A stretch of 61,654 bases of DNA, from NCBI GenBank assembly GCA_037447605.1, contig CM074811.1, positions 2,920,951-2,982,604 on the forward strand, read 5' to 3'. Below, piece by piece: positions 34,270 to 46,381 of the stretch; position 1 is the stretch's first letter, and each line of letters starts with the position of its first letter. Below the pieces are notes generated by a model. It saw only the letters and a program-made list of their open reading frames with translations, was not told the DNA's origin and searched no databases. The stretch comes from Zygnema circumcarinatum. Taxonomy: Eukaryota; Streptophyta; Zygnematophyceae; Zygnematales; Zygnemataceae. The translations under genes were made by a program, and so were the position numbers.

Positions 34270-34545
34270 TTTAATGGTTGCCAAACATCATCCCCCCTGT
34301 TGCCAACCATTTGATTTAATGGATATAACCATTCGACTGGTTGCCAACCAGTGCCGCCAGATCGAAACAACCATTCGACTGGTTGCCAACCAGTGGCATC
34401 CACTGGTTCCAAACCAGTCGACTGGTTGCCAACCAGTGGCATCCACTGGTTCCAAACCAGTCGACTGATTGCCAACCAGTAGACGTCCAACCATTGCCAT
34501 CCAATGGTTGTCCAATGGTTGCCGATCCACTGGTCCGAACTGTTT
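34270..34545. repeat. Palindromic-module array, right arm in inverted orientation
   Basis: Twelve ACTGGT/ACCAGT modules occur. The complete unit is the exact reverse complement of the left-arm unit (GCC and TCC spacers instead of TGG and GGC, and GGCATCC instead of GGATGCC). The GATCGAAACAACCATTCG spacer recurs once. About 220 bases of non-modular loop (34051-34269) separate the arms. Confidence 0.88.
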
Positions 34546-34585
34546 TAGACTTTGTTTCAATCCCATCCTCTATTTAGAGGTGCCC

Positions 34586-34861
34586 TCATCCTCGCTTCTG
34601 TGCTCCTTCGGCGTGAAGCCGCGGTTGGTTGTTGGTGGCCGTGTCGGTGGCCTTCCCTCCCTCCCTCCATCCCTCTCTCCGCGAGATGTGCCGCACATCG
34701 GCGACCTTGACAACAGCTCCGAGGGTGGGCTGCGATGTGGAGCCTAGGCGTAGCTTTTCTCTCCTAGCTTTTTTCCATTGTGCTTATGACCAGTTCGTCA
34801 TGGTTCCCCATGTTGATTTAGTCCATGTACATTTAATGGCATCGCCATCGTGAGATCAATG
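34586..34861 (+). mobile_element. 5'-truncated LINE 3' end (copy B)
   Basis: Same family as copy A. It retains VGGRVGG and SPRDVPHIGDL peptide traces, CCTAGGCGTAG, GTCCATGTACA and the terminus ATCGCCATCGTGAGATCAATG. A second partial terminus (34948-34980, ATCGCCATTGTGAGATCAATG) follows 100 bases later. Confidence 0.75.
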
Positions 34862-34980
34862 CCACATCCTTTGCGTTCACTAGTTCTTCCATAGCATAGG
34901 CTATGTGTGACTGCCTCCCATGCCCTGCCCTTGCCGATGTCGATGTGCCATGTCATGGTATCGCCATTGTGAGATCAATG

Positions 34981-35755
34981 CCCATTTTCACCCCTGGATA
35001 ATGTCGGAACATAACACACCGAACGGCTGCAGTGACTTGCCACTCACTTTCTGAGGCAGCCTCAAGATCATGGCCCATTAACAGCGGCACCATTGTCTAA
35101 CAAGAACGATCATTCACTTCAGTAAGCATGGCTTTGTAAAAACGAAAAAGGCAGGCTGAGTTCTCAACATTCGTCAACCCAAGCGGCTGGTTCTGTCTCC
35201 CCATGTCTCAAGTGCTAAGGGTGCTCTTCTGCCGTGAGGTCAGCCTGGTATACCACTGCAGTAAACCGATTCCTACTGCAAAAGGTTCAAAAGGGAACCA
35301 CGTGGACGAAGGACTCGAGCAAAGACAATGCGAGACCTGCGACTGCATCCATGCTTCCTTGGATGTCTACATCATGCTACAAAAAACCGGAGTCAATCAG
35401 TGCTATAAAACCTGTTATTTCTCAGAGCACTAAACAAGAAAGCTTCCGAAGCCGAGATGTCGCTTATTTCGCTTCTGTTTCTACGCCTAGCGCGAGCTAT
35501 ATCTCGGATAAAACTGCAACAAAAAAGGGGAAAGTGATTCTGCAGGCGCAAGAGCAACGCTAAAATGATGGCAGACACCAACATCCCTCAAGTCTCAAAT
35601 GTATCGAAGGGAATATACGGTCACAGAATAAATTTTCCATAACAAAAAATCTGCACTTTTGGGGTTTCCTGAATGCTCTTGACGTTGAACGACTGGTTCA
35701 AAAAGCACGCGCTATTCTTCATGCGTGGCTTCTATGCCTGTGATCACATTCAGGG
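34981..35755. other. Intergenic, no gene recognised
   Basis: Mixed-composition sequence. Open frames near 35200-35560 lack domain character or splice context. It probably includes the 3' UTR of the small minus-strand gene. Confidence 0.4.
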
Positions 35756-36746
35756 TCACGAACTGCCCTCCGCGTCCTGCATTTAATAGAAAAATAAGGA
35801 AGGAGATGAAAATGCAAGCAAGCAAAAATTCCATCAGTCAACACGAAGCAACAGGTTTCAGAACGCTGGACATCAAATGTCAAGAATCAGCACAGATACA
35901 AGCGAGGTATCAAGCAGTGCAACGTAAAGGTTGTGGTGGAGTCTCCATATCTAGAACCAAAGGTGACGACGCTTCAATGATGCAGATAATTCTACAAGCT
36001 GACCGAAACGCCTGACGTTGTGATAATGTCATAAACAAAGGAGTAAATTGATGCAAGCACAGTATGCAGCACACTGGAAAGTAGGCACTCGGTCTCCCAT
36101 GAAGAAAGAGCCGCACCTTTGACTCTATCCCAGCTGCTGCAACGAAGCTCTTCCCAATGTCTGATGTTAGAGAACCAGCTAACTTTTCCAGTCTCTCAAG
36201 TCGCTCTTCAATCGTGATCTTGTAGCCTTCGGCCTGTGCTTGACATGAGCCAGAACAAGAAAACATCCTTCCCTTGTTTAATTGTTGGCTGAGTAGCATC
36301 CACCAAGTTCACTGTCACTTGGAAAACAATGTAAGCAGGCAAGAACAAGTCAATGCAGGAAAGCGTCAGAGGACTAAAAAAGGAGAACTGAAAATATCAA
36401 CAGACATCTATCCACCGGCAGCTTTTGATCGTGCAGCGCAGCCCTCCAGACTTATTGGAAAATGCAAAAGGCACCCCTCCCTCAGAAACAGCACCTCGTA
36501 TCCTTCCTGGCTAAGATACAGTAAGCATCAAAGAGCCACCGGTTAATCAAAACCAGAGAGGCAGCACGCCTTTATCCCTTCTATGTCCCTTCATTTATCT
36601 TGCGCTCCAATAAAACCATTATGCACCTGCTCTGTGAGCACCCTATGGCTTGCCCACAGGTCCCGCTGCAATAGCACCAACGCTCCCGCAGAAGCCACTG
36701 CGAAACCCGCCAAGAAGGCGCTCATGCGCGCTCTGAATAGCGCCAT
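35756..36746 (-). CDS. Small membrane-anchored coiled-coil protein, unknown
   Basis: Three exons, all phase 0: 36746-36627, 36233-36117 and 35776-35756 (85 aa). The N-terminus MALFRARMSAFLAGFAVASA continues into a hydrophobic GALVLL, a typical membrane or mitochondrial anchor. It is followed by LQRDLWASHRVLTEQ and a charged helix, EGYKITIEERLERLEKLAGS, with heptad character. The protein ends DAEGSS. Splice sites are CAG|GTGCAT, CAG|GCC and AAG|GTGCGG. It resembles the many short plant proteins with one anchor and one coiled coil, but I cannot name a family. Confidence 0.5.
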
Positions 36747-37478
36747 GGCGGTTCTCCAACCCTTGCAAGCAGGCGAGAGCGACAGAGGCTCTGAGAGAAG
36801 GAGAGGAAAGAGGAAGGGAGGGAGAGAGAAGGGGAGCACTGGATCCGGGGATCATCCGATCAGTGGAACAAAAAAAAAAAAAAGCAAACCCCAACCCACA
36901 AATCACGGAATATCAACTATGTGGACTCGAGAACTGATTGCTGAGTCGGATCCGTTGAGAGCACGTGGCAAAGTAAGGTCCAATCAGGGCTTGCCGCGTC
37001 GGCAAGAGTACATACGTGGCAGCCTGGGCCTTCCTTAGATGTTGTGGTTTAACAGAGAACATGGGCGCATGGTTCACGGTGTTGTGCATGGATGATGGGT
37101 ACAACATTTTGGGCCTAAAGAGAGCTTGCATTCGCTCAATTCCTTCAAAATGCCCACAAGGAGGAACTTGCAACAAATCAAAAAACAGTCAAAGTCACAA
37201 CAACCTTCATAACAAGAATAAATCTAAGCGATTGAGGGAGTCCAATGTTAAAAACAATTTCAAATATTTCCCAATTGGATATAAATTAACGAGCCTTAGG
37301 AGCACACCAGAGTCCCCATGTACTGTAAACCCTTCAGCACTTCAGTCAGCCTCCTGGTGGTGGCTACATGTGCTTCCACTGAGCTCTAGTTTCCGAACAA
37401 AAACTGAAGAGCCCAGAAGGGCATGTCACCGGGCCTGTTTGCTCAGAGTTAGGAGCACCAGGAACTGGCTCTGTCGCA
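36747..37478. other. Intergenic, no gene recognised
   Basis: It includes an A-run at about 36869-36882 and the 5' flank of the small minus-strand gene. The right end is probably the 3' UTR of the next minus-strand gene. Confidence 0.4.
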
Positions 37479-40400
37479 TCATCTTGATGGCTTGGGAGGT
37501 GGGAGGACCCTGCAGTTTCTGCACCGCCCACATGAACCAAACTGCTTTAAACCAACATCAAAGGTAACTTCCAGTAGGAAGTTGCAAGTTTTAATGGCAA
37601 AGAGAGGGCCTCCAAATGCACGAATAGTATTGCAATCAAACGCAGCATTTCAGCCCTAGATCTGAACACAAGCTTGCATGCACTTGTAAATGCATGAGAT
37701 TGAAATCGACACAGAAGAGAGGTGAGAGCGAGGAAGGGGAGGGGGATGAGGGGGGGGGAAGAGGAAGAGGGGAGAGCGTGGTGGGAGAGAGGGAGGGGGG
37801 GAGAAAGAGATGGACGAGAAGGAAGGCCAGCAGAGAGGGGAGAGAAAGAGAGGGAGAGGCAGAGAGAGAAAATGAGAGGGAGCTTGTACAAAGTACAGAG
37901 CCTACCTGCTCCAGGGAAACGCGAGTTAAGTCAAACCCCTCTTCAAGGGCTAACCTCACCGTCTGTAAATGCCATCCCTCCAACCGAGAGAAGCTTCAAT
38001 CAATTCATCCGCCTTAAGTTCTTGCTTTCTTAAAAAGGGGGGACTCAGGGAGGGATGCAGGGAAGACGGGAGGGGGCATAGGGGGGAGCTCTCTTCCTAC
38101 TCAAATGTCTCCGAACACACACACCCTCACCTTTCAAACAGAAAAAAATTACCAAAACATCGACATCTAAAACTCCATCCGGAAAAACGAAGAAATTAGA
38201 CGAATGCAAGAATCATCACTCCTCACATCCATACTCTACACATCAATCAGCCTTCAAAGTTCAAACGATGCAACTGAGTTCACGAGTAGAGCTTAGCACA
38301 GGTTTCCAATCTCAGAGCCAACAAGACACCACTCTGTTCTGCCCACTCCGTACCCCTCTGCAGTAATCCCTATCTTGACATCACTCTCTTCTGTTCCTCT
38401 CCTTTACCTGCACTACAAAGCCATCCATGGGGTCCTTGGGCCCCGCTCCCTCCAATGCATCTGGAGCAGAGGGAGATATTCCTCTCTTCATACTGTCAAC
38501 CTGACAATCGCAACGCCACAAAAGTTATCGGATGCGGGAAGATGGCAGGACGATACCTACTTTTCATTCAGGAACTGAAGCATTAGGGCTCTTCTTGTGG
38601 GGTGTGGAAATTCAAAATGTGCGCTCTTTGTTTAGAGATCATTCATAGCAACACGCGCGATAAGATTTGCTAGTCAAAGGAGTGCAGAATGGAACGGGGA
38701 TGCAAAATAAGAAGAGTTCAGCTCACCAAATGAAGAGTGGTGTAAACCAAACGTATCCATGACATGCGAACTCTGCTCTCCTGCAATCGTGGAGCCCTAA
38801 TTGCCCATAAACTCAAAGAATTCCAGAAACTTCCTGGCAGCACTACCCGTCCTTGCCAGCTATTTAAAAGTTACTTGGAAAAATTGATCTTATAATATAA
38901 AATATATCTGCGACTAGCATTATCTGCATTAGAATATGCTACAAGAATTGAGCCTCAGTTGAACCGCGTCCTTGAACTTAGCATCAATAAAAAAAAAGAC
39001 ATTTCCATCAAACCGATGTAGATGTGGCCCTCGGTGATGAAGAAGCTATCATTCAGAGCTACTCACTTTTGGAGCAATGCTGCAAGAAACTATTCGCCGA
39101 ATCCCTGCAAAGAAAAGGCAAACGTACCTCTGCAAGAAAAGGATTTGGCTCTCGTCCAATTGACCTTATTGAAAACTCCGACGGAAGAGAGCCCTCGGCC
39201 AGTATCAGCAGCAACTGCACTTGCGGCAAATCAATGCCTTCCATTCTCGCCTCCATACACGCATCGACAAAATCCTCCATAGCAAGCTGCAATTTTTTTG
39301 GAAAAGGTTTCCCAAGCGGCTCAAGCGAAAAATCAATTGCCAGTAAGCTTGCCTTTTGGTCCTCAAAGACCCAACAAAGTCAATGCAGCCCGAGAATAGC
39401 TGTGCAGACTTGCTGCTGTAAATGTGGCTGCTCCAAGCAATTCGGGTTCCGGGATATGAGGATCTCCTTTGAACTTTGGATCAACATGTGATGATGTTAA
39501 TGAACGCTAAGAAGGCATTTGACCGATGGTTCATTAAGACTTTTTTGCAGCAAAACCTTGGTTACGGATACGGACTATCTTTCTTCATGCAAGAGCTTTT
39601 CTTATTGAGAAGGAGGAGGCATCACCTCAAATGGCTTTCCCAATCCTTCAACCCTCGCTTGAACAAATGCCTGTTGAAGTCGAAATGCTAACTTATGAGT
39701 TCGCCGTTCCGGCAACTCTCCTTCTTCTTCAACCACGTTTGCTGCACCATGACAGAACTTGACATAGAAAATGTACAACGCATTTCAGATGACTTGTAAA
39801 GGACTAGCCACGCAGTGTGGCTATAAAGCTGCGAATGAGGGCAGCTTCAATGATTGCATCTATTAAGTGAGAGCTTCAATTAGATACTCGCAGAGCTGAA
39901 AAGTGTGTACATGCTTACAATAGCAAACAATCAGCCAATTCGGAATGCATCACAATACACAGTCTACACTACAGCATCCTTTTGATAAATAAGACATTGA
40001 CATAACCAAGCATAGTTTGGAGCTTTACAATCTTTCAAGAAAACAGGGAAATCTCATCTGCTTTTCACCTGAGAAACCTTTAAGACACTTACTCGGATTC
40101 CTCAAGGGGCTGGATGACATGCTGGCTGTTATGTTTGTTGCTTTTTCTTCCAACGACGGAACATCCAGCTCTCCTGAATCTTGAATGGCTTCAGCCACAG
40201 CTTGCACAGTCTGAGATACCTCATTAAGAGTCGCAGAAAGACGAGACAACGCTTGAGCTAATGTCCTCAAGCCCTTCTTTAGCTTCTCATTCTCAAGCTG
40301 AGAACCAGTAGAGCCATTGCTCGATGATGATTCTGAGCTTAAACTCGAAGCAGAAGTTGAAGGATCAGTAGGGAGTCGTTGGGCCCCTGTTACTGGTTTG

Positions 40401-40909
40401 AGAGAGGCAGAGATTTTTTCTGAAATTTGTTTTTGCTCTACTTCCGGATGAACGATTTGGCCTGTAACATTTCGTTCCTCGTCAGAACCACTTCGTTTTT
40501 GAGTAAATCCTTGCGTTGTGTTAGAATTCTCCTGGCCTCCAGTAGATTGCAATCCGCCAGCTGTAGGTTCATGAATTCCAGAGCCATCCAGAGGCTCTTT
40601 TTCGTTTGAACTGCTTCCAGATGCCTCAGCTCTCACTACTCCTGACCACTTCACATTCAACCTTTTGCACAACCGAGCAGTAACGACAGTAAAACCAACA
40701 AACGGCAATGACTCGCTTAAATTTCTGCTTGCTATTCTGCAATTGTTTCCAGTAACTTCTATAACTCTGCAGGGTAAACGCGCTGTTATGAAAGGAGAAT
40801 GTGAGTGAAAGTTCGGCTGAATTGGTGAGCATGGCGGCATAGAGCCTGCACAGCTGTGCGCAATAGACGATGCTATGGGACATACACGTATGTTCCAGGT
40901 CACAGCCAT
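37479..40909 (-). CDS. Plastid-type protein of unknown function (probable frameshift)
   Basis: Model: 40909-40093, 39741-39626, 39506-39165, 39079-39067 (13-base exon), 38500-38408, 37962-37906 and a last exon 37541-37479. The N-terminus (MAVTWNIRVCPIASS...) is Ser/Arg-rich and acid-poor, like a transit peptide. A low-complexity Ser/Gly/Gln region and a helical segment, GLRTLAQALSRLSATLNEVS, follow. Downstream blocks look well conserved in type: HKLAFRLQQAFVQARVEGLG, DPHIPEPELLGAATF, LQLAMEDFVDACMEARMEG and TVRLALEEGFDLTRVSLEQ. In exon 3 the frame shifts by one base at about 39365; removing one base restores both the reading and the splice phase. The microexon and the last exon are tentative. 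I do not recognise the family. Confidence 0.5.
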
Positions 40910-41531
40910 CGTTTCCACTTGCACCTGCTTCTAATTCTTGCATGTATCATCCAAAAGATACATGCCGAAATGAAAAAGGAAAAGTAATTTTGGCTCAATG
41001 CAGATACAGAACCAGAACTGTCCGGCGCTTATCCCGATCTCGGAGTGACCTATTCGCGCTCTGGCGCGGAAGGGCCCAGTAGACCCCTGCCCTCTCAGGA
41101 GCTCTGCTTGCTGCAAAAGGAGAGGATGTTGCAGCGACTCCACTTCGGTGCAGTGAAGGGATACAGTTTCAGTCCAGAATAGAGCTTCAAGGTGACTGTC
41201 AGGCTTTATTCGGTTTTGTTTAGCTGAAGTTTTTGACTGCCTCATTGCTGTGCTTCCTGCATGTTTGCTTCTTTTCTTCATCATTTGAAGACTCTTTCAG
41301 CATACTCGTTCGGATTCTGGAATACTTGTGGCTGGAGTATCACAATCCTCTCATTTCTTTGTTTAAAGAAATGTGAGATCAGTTATTATTATTGCAAGTT
41401 TTGGTCATGGCAAGTTATCTTTGCACCGTTCTCGTAGTCCTCGTCAGAGGTCTTGCCTTGACTTAACTTGTTTCACGATTGCATGGTTGCTCATGGTCGG
41501 GGATTTTTTTTACTCTGGCAGGGACAAGATC
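40910..41531. other. Divergent intergenic region
   Basis: It lies between the plastid-type gene (-) and a putative gene (+). No gene recognised. It probably contains a bidirectional promoter and the 5' UTR of the plus-strand gene. Confidence 0.35.
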
Positions 41532-42723
41532 ATGATGTGGCCGTCTGCGAAGTCCCTCACAAAGGAAACTTCATTTGGAGCGCAGCTTGCCTTCATTAAG
41601 AGTGTGGTCGGTGCAATCGATGTCCACTGCTCGTCAAATTTGAACGTGTTTGTACCATTCCCTTCTCTGCATACTCTCTTTCAGTCTTCTCTGATTCGAC
41701 CCGGCTATGAGACTCCAATGGGAGAGCTTGCAAAAAAGTTCATAGACTCTGGCAGTGGCACAGCTCAAGAAAAGGCAGCTGGATTTAGTGTTTTGAAGCC
41801 AAGTGAAGAACCTTTGGAAAGGGCAGTGTTCAATCCTTCAACATCTCTCATGGAGTCTGTGTTCCCGTTCTTTTCCCAACTGCGGGCCAGCGTTGCCAAC
41901 ATAAGTTCAGCAACAAGTAGAAAACAAGCGTAGTGTAAGCCTTTTTCCTTGAATTATCCTGTCCGAACCTTCACTTGTGCAACCACAGCCTTGTTAGAGG
42001 ACGTGAGCTTTTAAAGATGCTGATGCCCGGCCACGTTATGGTGTAATTCTGTCTTGCCCTTTGCCGATCGAGAACAGAAGTATTTCAAGAGAACAACAGA
42101 CGGAGGCGGAAAACCTTTTTGAGCTATTTCAGTACCTTGCGATTGTGCTTCTTCAGGATGCTTGTTTCTTGATGCATTTGCCTATCTTCCAGCGCCAGCG
42201 CGGAGGGAGCCTCTTCTAAGGGTGAGAACTGTTGACATTCATATTCTCCCCAATAGAATTCGACATCAGAAAGAGTTGTTGGCACTTGAGGAGACGCATG
42301 TGACATTAGTTCAAGGATTAGGTTTGAAGAGTTTGCATTCTTTTTGATGCGCAGATGATGAACATCGGAACACAGAGGTTGGTGGATCTTTTGGATAAAC
42401 GTTATCGTCTCTGTGAGGAATTATGTAAGCACTTCCAGTTGAGATGGCTAATGAGATGGCAGCGGAAAATGGGCATATTATCTCATTTTCTATCCAAGGA
42501 GTGTTTGTAAAACAGCATGCTGAAATTGCTACATTTGTTGATCCATTAGGAGGGAGTACTATGAGAAGAGCTTGACCTTGAGCTCACTTTTTTCTTCGTG
42601 TGGGTGTGAATGAGTGCAGGGAAGAATACCAATCACTCGCAGAGCAGCTTCGCGCTGGTAAGGAGCCTTGTCACAGTCAATTATGAGAGGTTGCTGAAGC
42701 GTTTACATGCAGTTAAGGGTTAG
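41532..42723 (+). CDS. Hypothetical protein, four-exon model
   Basis: Phase-consistent exons: 41532-41916, 42133-42221, 42355-42424 and 42620-42723 (215 aa). Exon 1 opens MMWPSAKSLTKETSFGAQLA and is Ser/Phe-rich. The later exons encode FLDAFAYLPAPARREPLLR and a helical MNIGTQRLVDLLDKRYRLCEEL. The last exon also reads EEYQSLAEQLRA in another frame with a good GTAAGG donor. The helix could therefore continue as a coiled coil if the upstream phase were different. No known domain is recognised. The exon borders are good but the gene as a whole is weakly supported. Confidence 0.3.
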
Positions 42724-43969
42724 GAGCTACTCTTTTCCTCCAGTAAGGATGGCAGCACTCAAAATTATAATCGTCATTAGCATTACAATCGTTAATGCAT
42801 AAAAAGGCATGCATAAGCAGATTAGCAAAGCAGACGAGGATAATCACGAGCTAACTTCCTTTATATTTTCCCGATTCGAATAACAATTTGCTGTTCGTTT
42901 CATGAAGGTTTCAATGGTCTGGGACGTTTGATGCTTCACTCCAAAGCTCAGTACCAAGGAAGTTTAGTTATCGTCAATCTTAACTTCGTCATAGCCATAG
43001 TCTCGTTGGGATTCATTGCAGCGGTGAAGAAGAAGTTCGGAAAGTCCTAACGACTGCAGCGTGATAGAGATCATTGAAGGGGATGAGAAGATGCGGATCA
43101 ATTTCATCTCCGTTTGAAACACCAATAGAAAGGATGCAGGACTGAGGGTGCCTTGTCATGTTTCAAAATTGGTGTCTAGTTTTTTTGCAAAGTTGGAAAA
43201 CCAGGTTAACTCAAAAGAATTGGAGCAGTTTACAGGTGGGGACCAGCTTTAAGCTGGCTGGGAGGCCAGAGGGTTCTTGAGGATAGTCCATACTCATAGG
43301 CTGCTAACATCACACTAGCGCAGTATCTGGCGGTCATCTGCAAGCTTTAGCCCTTATATTTTTTTTTTTTGCCAAGATTCTGTCATCCACTCGTGACCTG
43401 CCGAGCGTTCCCACGCTTTCTAAAACGTTCAGGCATAAAACCATGATTTCGTGAAGAACGTTGACCAGTGATTGTATGCAACGTTGATACTGCGCCCCAT
43501 TCGCTGTCGTCTTTTTTGGATTGCGCGGGAGTGGTTCACATCCCCAGAGTTCCAAACATATGGAAAACAGAAAACCTTACGAAAAGACAATAGGACCCGT
43601 GACAATGTGCAAGGGTGGGCCTTGTTGTCTTCGAAAGTATCCCAAAGTCCCGCCTGCCATATACATCACCTCAAAATAGCCAAAACTGAACCCTTGCACG
43701 TAAAATGCGTGCAGATTAAGAAGAATACGACAATTACAGAGTACAAGAAAAATGTATATACAATGCGGACAGCAATTTTGTTTACAAAGATAGGCGGCTG
43801 TACCCATGCGCTAGCCTCCCCCCCCGTACTATAAACAAATCACACAAAAAAGAATGGCCGCTTGATTGCTCAGCCTGTAAAAAAAACAAAATAACAACCA
43901 ATCAAACTCTTTTTCGAGCTCTTCTTACTCCCTCCCAAAACCTGCAGAAACTCCCGCCTGTAAAACACA
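42724..43969. other. Intergenic, no gene recognised
   Basis: AT-rich with no credible coding exon. The right end includes the 3' UTR of the DUF7804-like gene. An A/T run lies at 43362-43371. Confidence 0.4.
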
Positions 43970-45553
43970 TTAAGCCAACCAGGAGCTCTCCAGCTGCTTG
44001 TGCAGCGCAGGTCCGAAACATTTCGCCTTCATGAGAGAGAAGCTCGTGCAGTTCCCCGCAACCGATGCAATTTTAGTCGTCTTCAAAATGTAGCACGCGT
44101 GCCTCTTACTCCTCCTTTCTTGAATCACGAGTCCCCAAAAATCTGTTGCCGGCTCCACATCCTCCACAGCCTCTCTGCTATCTAAGCACAATCCCTTATA
44201 TTCCAGACCATAACGTTTCTCCCCGTCACTCGAATCCAGGCGGTGCACAAGCACTACAGCTTCCGGAGAGCTTTCCAAGACAGCATCTCTGACAGAAGTC
44301 CATGCGGTGGGATCCACAAAAAGCTCCTCAGAAACCGGTTTCCATAATCCTTTCTGCCCCATTTTGCCATTATCGACGACTAGATGCAAGAAAGGAGCGT
44401 CCTTTAATCTGCGCACAATCTGCAGCAGCAAGCGACAGCAGTTGTCAGATTTTACGCCAATAGAAACCGCTTTCAATTAACCTAAACGATGTCAAATTCA
44501 TCAGAAGAGCTCAAGGATCATGGCGAGGAGCAAGGGAAGTTCCTATTTTAATCTAATTTTAGGATCAGCGGAAACAGCGACCAGGCTCTGCATACGTTAC
44601 AAAGTCTTCCCTATTCCAGTACTGACAGTCGTACTAACTTTTCCCAGCAAAGTGCGAGTCCAGCCTATCCGCGTGATGATGTTCTCCATCATCACACGAA
44701 ACAGACCACATCAAATATCATCGTTCACCACACCTCAATACTGCCCCCTTAAACTCCTTTCTAAGGTGTTCCATATGCCCCCACATCCCAGTAGATAAGC
44801 TCATCCAAAAAAAAAAAATGGGCTGGGAAGCAGAAACAGTGAGTTTTCCGTACCTCAACCACGCCCTCGTGAAGCCATCTTTCTATTGTGTTCTCGAAGC
44901 GTTTGCTCTCATTTGGTCGCTCCATTGGCGCCGTCTCCCTCACCGCCACCCCTCTCTCGGCAAGCAATCTGTCAGCTGCTATTGCCTGCCACCTGTACTG
45001 AAAGCGCCTCCCGCAGCATCCTGCACGACAGTGGATTGCCAAAGAAGGCGTCAGATGCAGTTGAAAATAAAACAAAATGCTGCTGAACTGAATCTAGGGT
45101 CTTCACCAAACTAAGCAAGAACGGAGGGGCATACATGCCTGAATTTTCTGACTGCATGTCATGTAATGAATCACCTGATTTGGATGCTGATATGCGCTGA
45201 CATTCACTGAGACTGTTTCCTGGAGGAGGTCGTGCTGGCTCCAGTCTGCAAACGACATGCTCCGCAAAACAAGTTTGAAAAGGTCCCCTTCAGGGCAGAC
45301 TGCTGACAAACCCTAGTTTGTCAACTACCATCCACAGTAGAAAAATCAACATCGCGATAGTCCTCCGACTTTAGAAGCTGCCCTTTGCCTTGAACGCAAC
45401 ACCGACCTAACAACGAAGCATCAACGAACAAACCTTGACCCTGAAGAGGGTCTGCGAAAGCGAGTACCAGATTTAGGGCAGACCATCCAAACATACACAA
45501 CCTTCCCACTCACAGCAGCAGCAACAGCATGCGGTCCTTACCTGCAAATACAT
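43970..45553 (-). CDS. DUF7804-like plastid protein
   Basis: Model: (45553-45542), 45312-45175, 44997-44854 and 44419-43970, all phase 0. The conserved core spans the last two exons: FENTIERWLHEGVVEIVRRL, DAPFLHLVVDNG, ATDFWGLVIQE, HACYILKTTKI, CTSFSLMKAKCFG and ALHKQLESSWLA at the C-terminus. This order matches a plant chloroplast family I remember as DUF7804 (short-helix start, central variable loop, WGVVIQ...CYLLKTSRV...CTHFCLVRAKCF end). The N-terminus is uncertain. A longer first exon (45678-45542, starting MAAAMDASRALGLG) looks like a transit peptide but joins out of phase, and an open stretch at 45509-45321 may be an extra exon. Function unknown. Confidence 0.55.
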
Positions 45554-45678
45554 GGCGTCTGGAAGGCCCTACTCGCGAGATTCTCTCCAAATGAAGCGAA
45601 CGCGGACGCAGACGGGCAATCCCGCACAGGGAGAGACCCCAACCCTAACGCGCGAGACGCATCCATGGCTGCTGCCAT

Positions 45679-46381
45679 TCCTTCCTGCTCTTCCTCTCCT
45701 TCTCCTCTCCCGCTCCTACTGCTATACCTCTCCCACTTCTCCTCCTCTCCCTATCCTTCTGCTCTCTCTCTCCTCTCCCTCTCCTACTCTCCCTTTCCTC
45801 TACCTCTCTCCCTCCGTCTCCCTCTCCCTCTCCGCCTCCTGTGTCAGCCGCTTCTCCACCCTTTCTTCAAGGGCCTCTACTCCCTCTGCCCTAGAGTTGG
45901 TGCATTCCAGCGTGGCAAAATACTGCCACCATGGCAGTCATCTCGCTAATGCAAAACAGCCACGTGGCATCTCTGCCCCCGAGGCACGCGCGCACGGCAC
46001 GCGCTTTTGACGCGCAGAGCGCCGGCGAGGACGCGCCGCCTGCTGACGTGGTCATCCGGGAACGACGTGGCGTGGCACATGCAAGGGAGCCGCGCGGCCA
46101 CGTTGGACACCACGTCACCTCTGTACGGTCAGCAACCGTGGACGGCCGTCCGCCTCTCGCTGGGCCGGAGGGACGTGCGCGCAACGGAGCCACGTGGCGG
46201 GACGGGATAGGGCCTTCGATGGCACGGTATACAGTGCACTCACGTTATAGTGACATTGTTTATAAAAACAGCATGGATATATTGACGTTTTTTCCGGGAA
46301 CGGAATTGCACCACTGCAGATCCTGCGCCAGTAGTGACGCCATTACGGATATAACGACGTTTGAAATGAACGGGATGATAT
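45679..46381. other. Intergenic with CT-rich and G-box-rich parts
   Basis: A CT-rich tract (about 45690-45840) is the 5' flank of the minus-strand gene. CCACGTGGC palindromes occur at about 45960 and 46190. No gene recognised. Confidence 0.4.

Noticed and set aside
33564-34577. Many overlapping 60-186 aa open frames on both strands
   Set aside because: They are by-products of palindromic ACTGGTT/AACCAGT modules that contain no stop trinucleotides; the peptides are only shuffled NQSTG/WQPVDW-type strings.
35203-35563. Plus-strand open frames as a gene
   Set aside because: Composition and length are unremarkable, there is no domain, and no matching splice sites were found.
37542-37570. A 27-base intron before the last exon of the plastid-type gene
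   Set aside because: It would be several times shorter than any supported intron here; a phase-0 acceptor at 37542 explains the end without it, though the C-terminus stays uncertain.
45299-45324. A 26-base intron joining STVD to VCPEGDLF in the DUF7804-like gene
   Set aside because: The phase fits, but the size is implausible for this genome; a phase-0 exon starting at 45312 was preferred.
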